64,000 bases of DNA from Trogon surrucura. Lineage: Eukaryota > Chordata > Aves > Trogoniformes > Trogonidae. The notes beneath the pieces were generated by a model, which saw nothing but the letters and a program-made list of their open reading frames with translations, was not told the DNA's origin and made no database searches. Below, one piece after another: positions 61,001-64,000 of this stretch. The translations under genes were made by a program, and so were the position numbers. The stretch's first letter is position 1, and each line of letters starts with the position of its first letter. The stretch is from contig CM036626.1 of the NCBI GenBank assembly GCA_020746105.1, positions 11,922,001-11,986,000 on the forward strand. Direction: 5' to 3'.

Positions 61001-62631
61001 GCTGCCTTATTTCAGGCAAATAGCAACAAAGCAAGTGTTACTAATGGGGTATCACCTCTCCTGGCCCAGGTTATACTGTGTGTCCTCTGTGTATGCCAGG
61101 CCAGCACATGAAAAATCAACATGTTCATGGAGAATTTTCAATGTAGTGTGTCAAATGTGAAGCCAGCTCATTTCTAATACATCACTCAGCAGGAACATCT
61201 ATACTTTCTCCATGTTATTCACGAGCTCTTTTCAGAAAATTCGTATCAATAAGTGCTGACAAGAAGACAAGAAATGGGTAACCTCAACACCCTTCTCTTA
61301 AGCATGTCATGATTTGGCCTCATCTGAAGGAGGATGCACTGCACACAAGGTAACACTGGGAGCCAAGGACAAGAGATTCCCCACCACCACCAAAATCTCC
61401 CCTTGCCTCCCATGAAGTGGGAGTGCTTCTCTACAGTGAGGCTCTAACTCCATCACTGCGCTTTTGGCCGGGTGAGCCCCACAGATGCACAGTCCCTGAG
61501 AAGGAGCAGCCCTCCTGGCCTCAACCTCATCTCCAAACACAGCCAACACCAGATGCTCCAGTGGAATGAAGAGTCACCCTGTAACACGCCTAATTACAAA
61601 GCTCTCCTCCTTCAGGTATGAAGAAGTTTTAGTTAAAGACACATTTGCCATGCCCTGGAGGACAAGAGGAGATCAAACATGAATAAGTTGTTTTTTCCAG
61701 CTACCATAACTGCGGCTTTCGTTATAAAGTCACACGAGGAAAGAAAAAAGCAATCAAATTTTTTGAAACCTCTCCAGCTCCTTTCCCTGGTTGCATTCTG
61801 CATCAGCAGCTTCAACAGTTAATTACTTTTTCTCATTACTGTTGCCTTGCACCAAACTGGCTATGTTCATCTGGGCACTGAATTCAAACACGTATTCCAT
61901 CGCTCAAGTCCTACCATTTGCACCCCTTCAGGAAAGGCTGGGGGTGGAGTGGAAAGGGAGGGAAAATATTTTTTTAAGTTATTGTAAGTGGTATTTTTAT
62001 ATGAAAAGTGGCCTACTGAATGGAGCGTGCCACCAGAAAAGGGCTAATGGGTCTCCACAGGGCCATACTTTGAGCTCTGCTGTTTGTATCTCTAGCAGCA
62101 ATTAATGAACTCCAGAACACAAGGACCTGGAAAGCTCATGTAATACATGCAATCGGCAAAGCACAGGTGTGAACCCCACTGAATCCCACTACTCTTCTGA
62201 AAAGGCTCCTGCATCTTGATCTGGCCCTCTGGAAATCTTGCCTGCAGACCTTGGTGGGAGCGAGCTTTAAGAAGCAACATTTTCTGGGGTCACTCAGAGC
62301 AAAGGAGATTTTCTACAAGGTTGCAAAGCCTCTACAGCTTTAATCACTGAGATACCACAGTGCCACAGCCAGACCAACCCTTGGCAACACAGACCTTGTG
62401 AAACTCGAGGGGAGTAGGGGACATGATTTCCTGCATCTCCTTCTCAATCTTCTTCATGTCCAGGTTCCTCCCGTTCTTCTTGGCAGGGGAGCTGCTGCTC
62501 TCAGTCTGTCCGTCATCACAGCTGGAGTTTGCTTTCCTCAATGGGCTCAGTCCCGATGGGTTGACAGAGTCAAGGAGCAGCTTGCTGCCCTCCAGGCCCA
62601 GGTTGTGCACGCTCCCTGTCATGATGGATGC
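57842..62631 (-). CDS. GRIP2: Glutamate receptor-interacting protein 2, C-terminal part (last three coding exons)
   Basis: GRIP proteins are seven-PDZ scaffolds that anchor AMPA-receptor GluA2/3 subunits, ephrin ligands and motor adaptors at synapses. The three phase-0 exons join to 193 residues plus TGA. In order they give a Ser-rich linker ending [12 protein letters not shown], then PDZ7 ([19 protein letters not shown] with the FGFSV carboxylate loop, [20 protein letters not shown] and [19 protein letters not shown]), then a short Pro/Ala tail ending SVQTL. Every exon junction falls where the paralogue GRIP1 protein aligns without a gap (HK|VTLYKD and [15 protein letters not shown]). The call of GRIP2 rather than GRIP1 rests on position next to SLC6A6, as in human 3p25, and on a shorter C-terminal tail. 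The gene is cut off by the window end. Confidence 0.92.
58040..60553 (-). other. GRIP2 intron (2.5 kb)
   Basis: A phase-0 intron, donor CAG|GTAATA (60553) and acceptor GGCAG. No exon, tRNA or clear repeat was recognised inside. Confidence 0.9.
60554..60700 (-). CDS. GRIP2: GRIP2 penultimate coding exon (PDZ7 first half)
   Basis: The acceptor is TTTCTGCCCCTCCAG, with the exon starting at 60700, and the donor is CAG|GTAATA after 60554. Its 147 nt encode 49 residues, from [19 protein letters not shown] to [10 protein letters not shown]. The leading ATG is an internal Met, not a start. The frame running past 60554 is intron. Confidence 0.95.
60701..62394 (-). other. GRIP2 intron (1.7 kb)
   Basis: A phase-0 GT-AG intron between FHK and MTL. 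Comparison with GRIP1 leaves no missing residues, so no exon is expected here, and none was seen. Confidence 0.9.
62395..62631 (-). CDS. GRIP2: GRIP2 third-last coding exon (linker before PDZ7)
   Basis: The acceptor is CCTCACCCTACAG, with the exon starting at 62631, and the donor is AAG|GTCTGT after 62395. Its 79 codons read [19 protein letters not shown], a Ser/Asp-rich stretch, a basic segment [18 protein letters not shown] and [12 protein letters not shown]. The ASIM start and the EIMSPTP end align with the GRIP1 linker. The middle is variable and probably disordered. Confidence 0.92.
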
Positions 62632-64000
62632 CTGTAGGGTGAGGGCACAAAGTCACTCTGCTGAGCCAGCAGCAGGAAGAGATTGACCCCGCGGCAACAC
62701 AAGTGGCACAAACAGCAGGGGGGCACCACTGTTCTCATTAATCAGAAAATAAGTACCAAGAAGCTCTTCCAGTTAGCTAGAAAAGCCATTTCCAGACCTC
62801 AGGAGCCTGCTTGCCAGGTCTACCGCTGACTTGCTGGGTGCTTTCCATCCCGACCCCTACATGGAGCTTTAAATCAGAACGAAGCATTTGTGAAGTGTCT
62901 CCTTGTTTTTGATGATGCCTTCTACACAAACAAGCCCAGGTAGGCCTCATCTTGTGCACGAACCTTCTTGGTAGTCAAGAAGGATGAACATCCCGATTTC
63001 AAGGGGCTCCCAGGGGAAGCAGTGTCTGACTGGGTAGCTCATCACCAGCACCGCCCAGTGCTGGCAGTGGCCCAGGAAAGTCAATACCTCGGACTCCACT
63101 GAGGACAATTCAGCAGAGAAACTGGATTTTATCTGTCAGTAAATGGGAGCTGTCACTGAGCAAAAGTGAGTTAAAAATATGAAATTAAGTAGTATTTAAG
63201 GTTGGTCATCCGTGATAGCATCCATTAAAAGACGCCCCTAAGTAGATTCTACTCCATTTGGCAATGCTTTTCACTAATGAGATTACATTGATCAAAGCTA
63301 ACGAAGGAATCAAGAATCCAGTCTGTGGAACCGCAACTGGCTCCAGGTCATAGAGACCATTTGAAAAGCGTAATGAAAACTGTCATTTCAGAGTTCAGGT
63401 TCCAAGGGTCTGCAGTCCCATTAAATGTCAAAAGGTAGAAGAAAGAAAAGAAAAGGTAGGGAGCAGATAGAAACATTCTGCAATGCTAAACACGGCAAGT
63501 CAAAGAGCAACACCTCCTGTGCACAGGGGAAATACCATCTGACTAAATCTCTAATCAAGGTCCTCCAGCTCTTTGCTCCAAGCTGCAGCTAAGGCAAATA
63601 AAGTGAATTCTGGTAGCAGTATGGAAATGCTAGCACCACCCACATTATCCCCAAACAGGGATGGATAAAATACAGAAAACCTCTTAGCTTTGCTCTTTTC
63701 AGGTCTTCGCACAAAAAAACCTGACTTAATCAGCTCGAATTTGGCTAAAACTCAAATACCTGCTACACAAGCTGGAAGGACGTTGACTTACTGCATACCT
63801 GAAATGCAGATTAACAAACAGAGGTACGGCCAAGCAGGGTACATCAGTTCCCTGACCTCAGGCAGCCTCAACACCCGCCATGACACCAACACCGGCACTG
63901 CAGAGCCAGCGAGGAGAACAGAAAGGTCTGTGCACACGGTGCTGCTGCTGCTGCCCTCCCTCCTGCGCCGCAAATACCATAACCGGCCAATACTCAACAG
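62632..64000 (-). other. GRIP2 intron, truncated by the window end
   Basis: No further GRIP2 exon was found: the FWSQALEDLE-type segment expected upstream in this family is absent. A short GCT-repeat stretch near 63940 gives a poly-Ser frame with no exon signals. Confidence 0.75.

Noticed and set aside
63788-63997. Possible further GRIP2 exon with a poly-Ser stretch on the - strand
   Set aside because: The peptide has no resemblance to the GRIP linker or a PDZ domain, and no acceptor/donor pair keeps phase 0.

Overview
This window is vertebrate nuclear DNA, most probably from a bird. It has short, phase-consistent exons with GT/GC-AG splice sites in long AT-rich introns. It also carries a degraded CR1-type LINE 3' end and an LTR-like block that resembles a common avian LTR family. 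I see no bacterial, phage, CRISPR or operon architecture. Most open frames in the region are chance frames in introns and untranslated sequence.

Two genes are present, arranged tail to tail. On the + strand is SLC6A6, the Na+/Cl- dependent taurine (and beta-alanine) transporter TauT. Thirteen coding exons between 18948 and 45963 join in frame to exactly 620 codons plus TGA, which is the usual TauT length. The first exon carries the start codon, preceded by 11 bases of 5' leader, so at least one non-coding exon and the promoter lie further upstream. I did not find them, and bases 1-18936 are read as intron 1 and/or 5' flank. A 3' untranslated region of about 6.9 kb ends at a textbook poly(A) site near 52880.

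On the - strand is the 3' end of GRIP2, the glutamate-receptor-interacting multi-PDZ scaffold. Its last three coding exons (62631-62395, 60700-60554, 58039-57842) encode a linker, all of PDZ7 and the C-terminus. A 3' UTR of about 2 kb runs to a poly(A) site near 55838. The remaining GRIP2 exons lie beyond base 64000. The SLC6A6-GRIP2 neighbourhood matches human 3p25, which is why GRIP2 is preferred over its paralogue GRIP1.

The roughly 3 kb between the two poly(A) sites holds the LTR-like element (about 53080-53600, - strand) and an A/C-rich tract with an AACC microsatellite.

I found no undescribed biological system. The points most worth a second look are: a 113-bp GC-AG intron inside SLC6A6; Cys in place of the mammalian PKC-regulated Ser322 of TauT, two codons before that intron; AU-rich nonamers and a run of 18 C in the long SLC6A6 3' UTR; a dense intronic CpG patch near 37.5 kb; and a TauT C-terminal PDZ ligand encoded beside a PDZ-scaffold gene.
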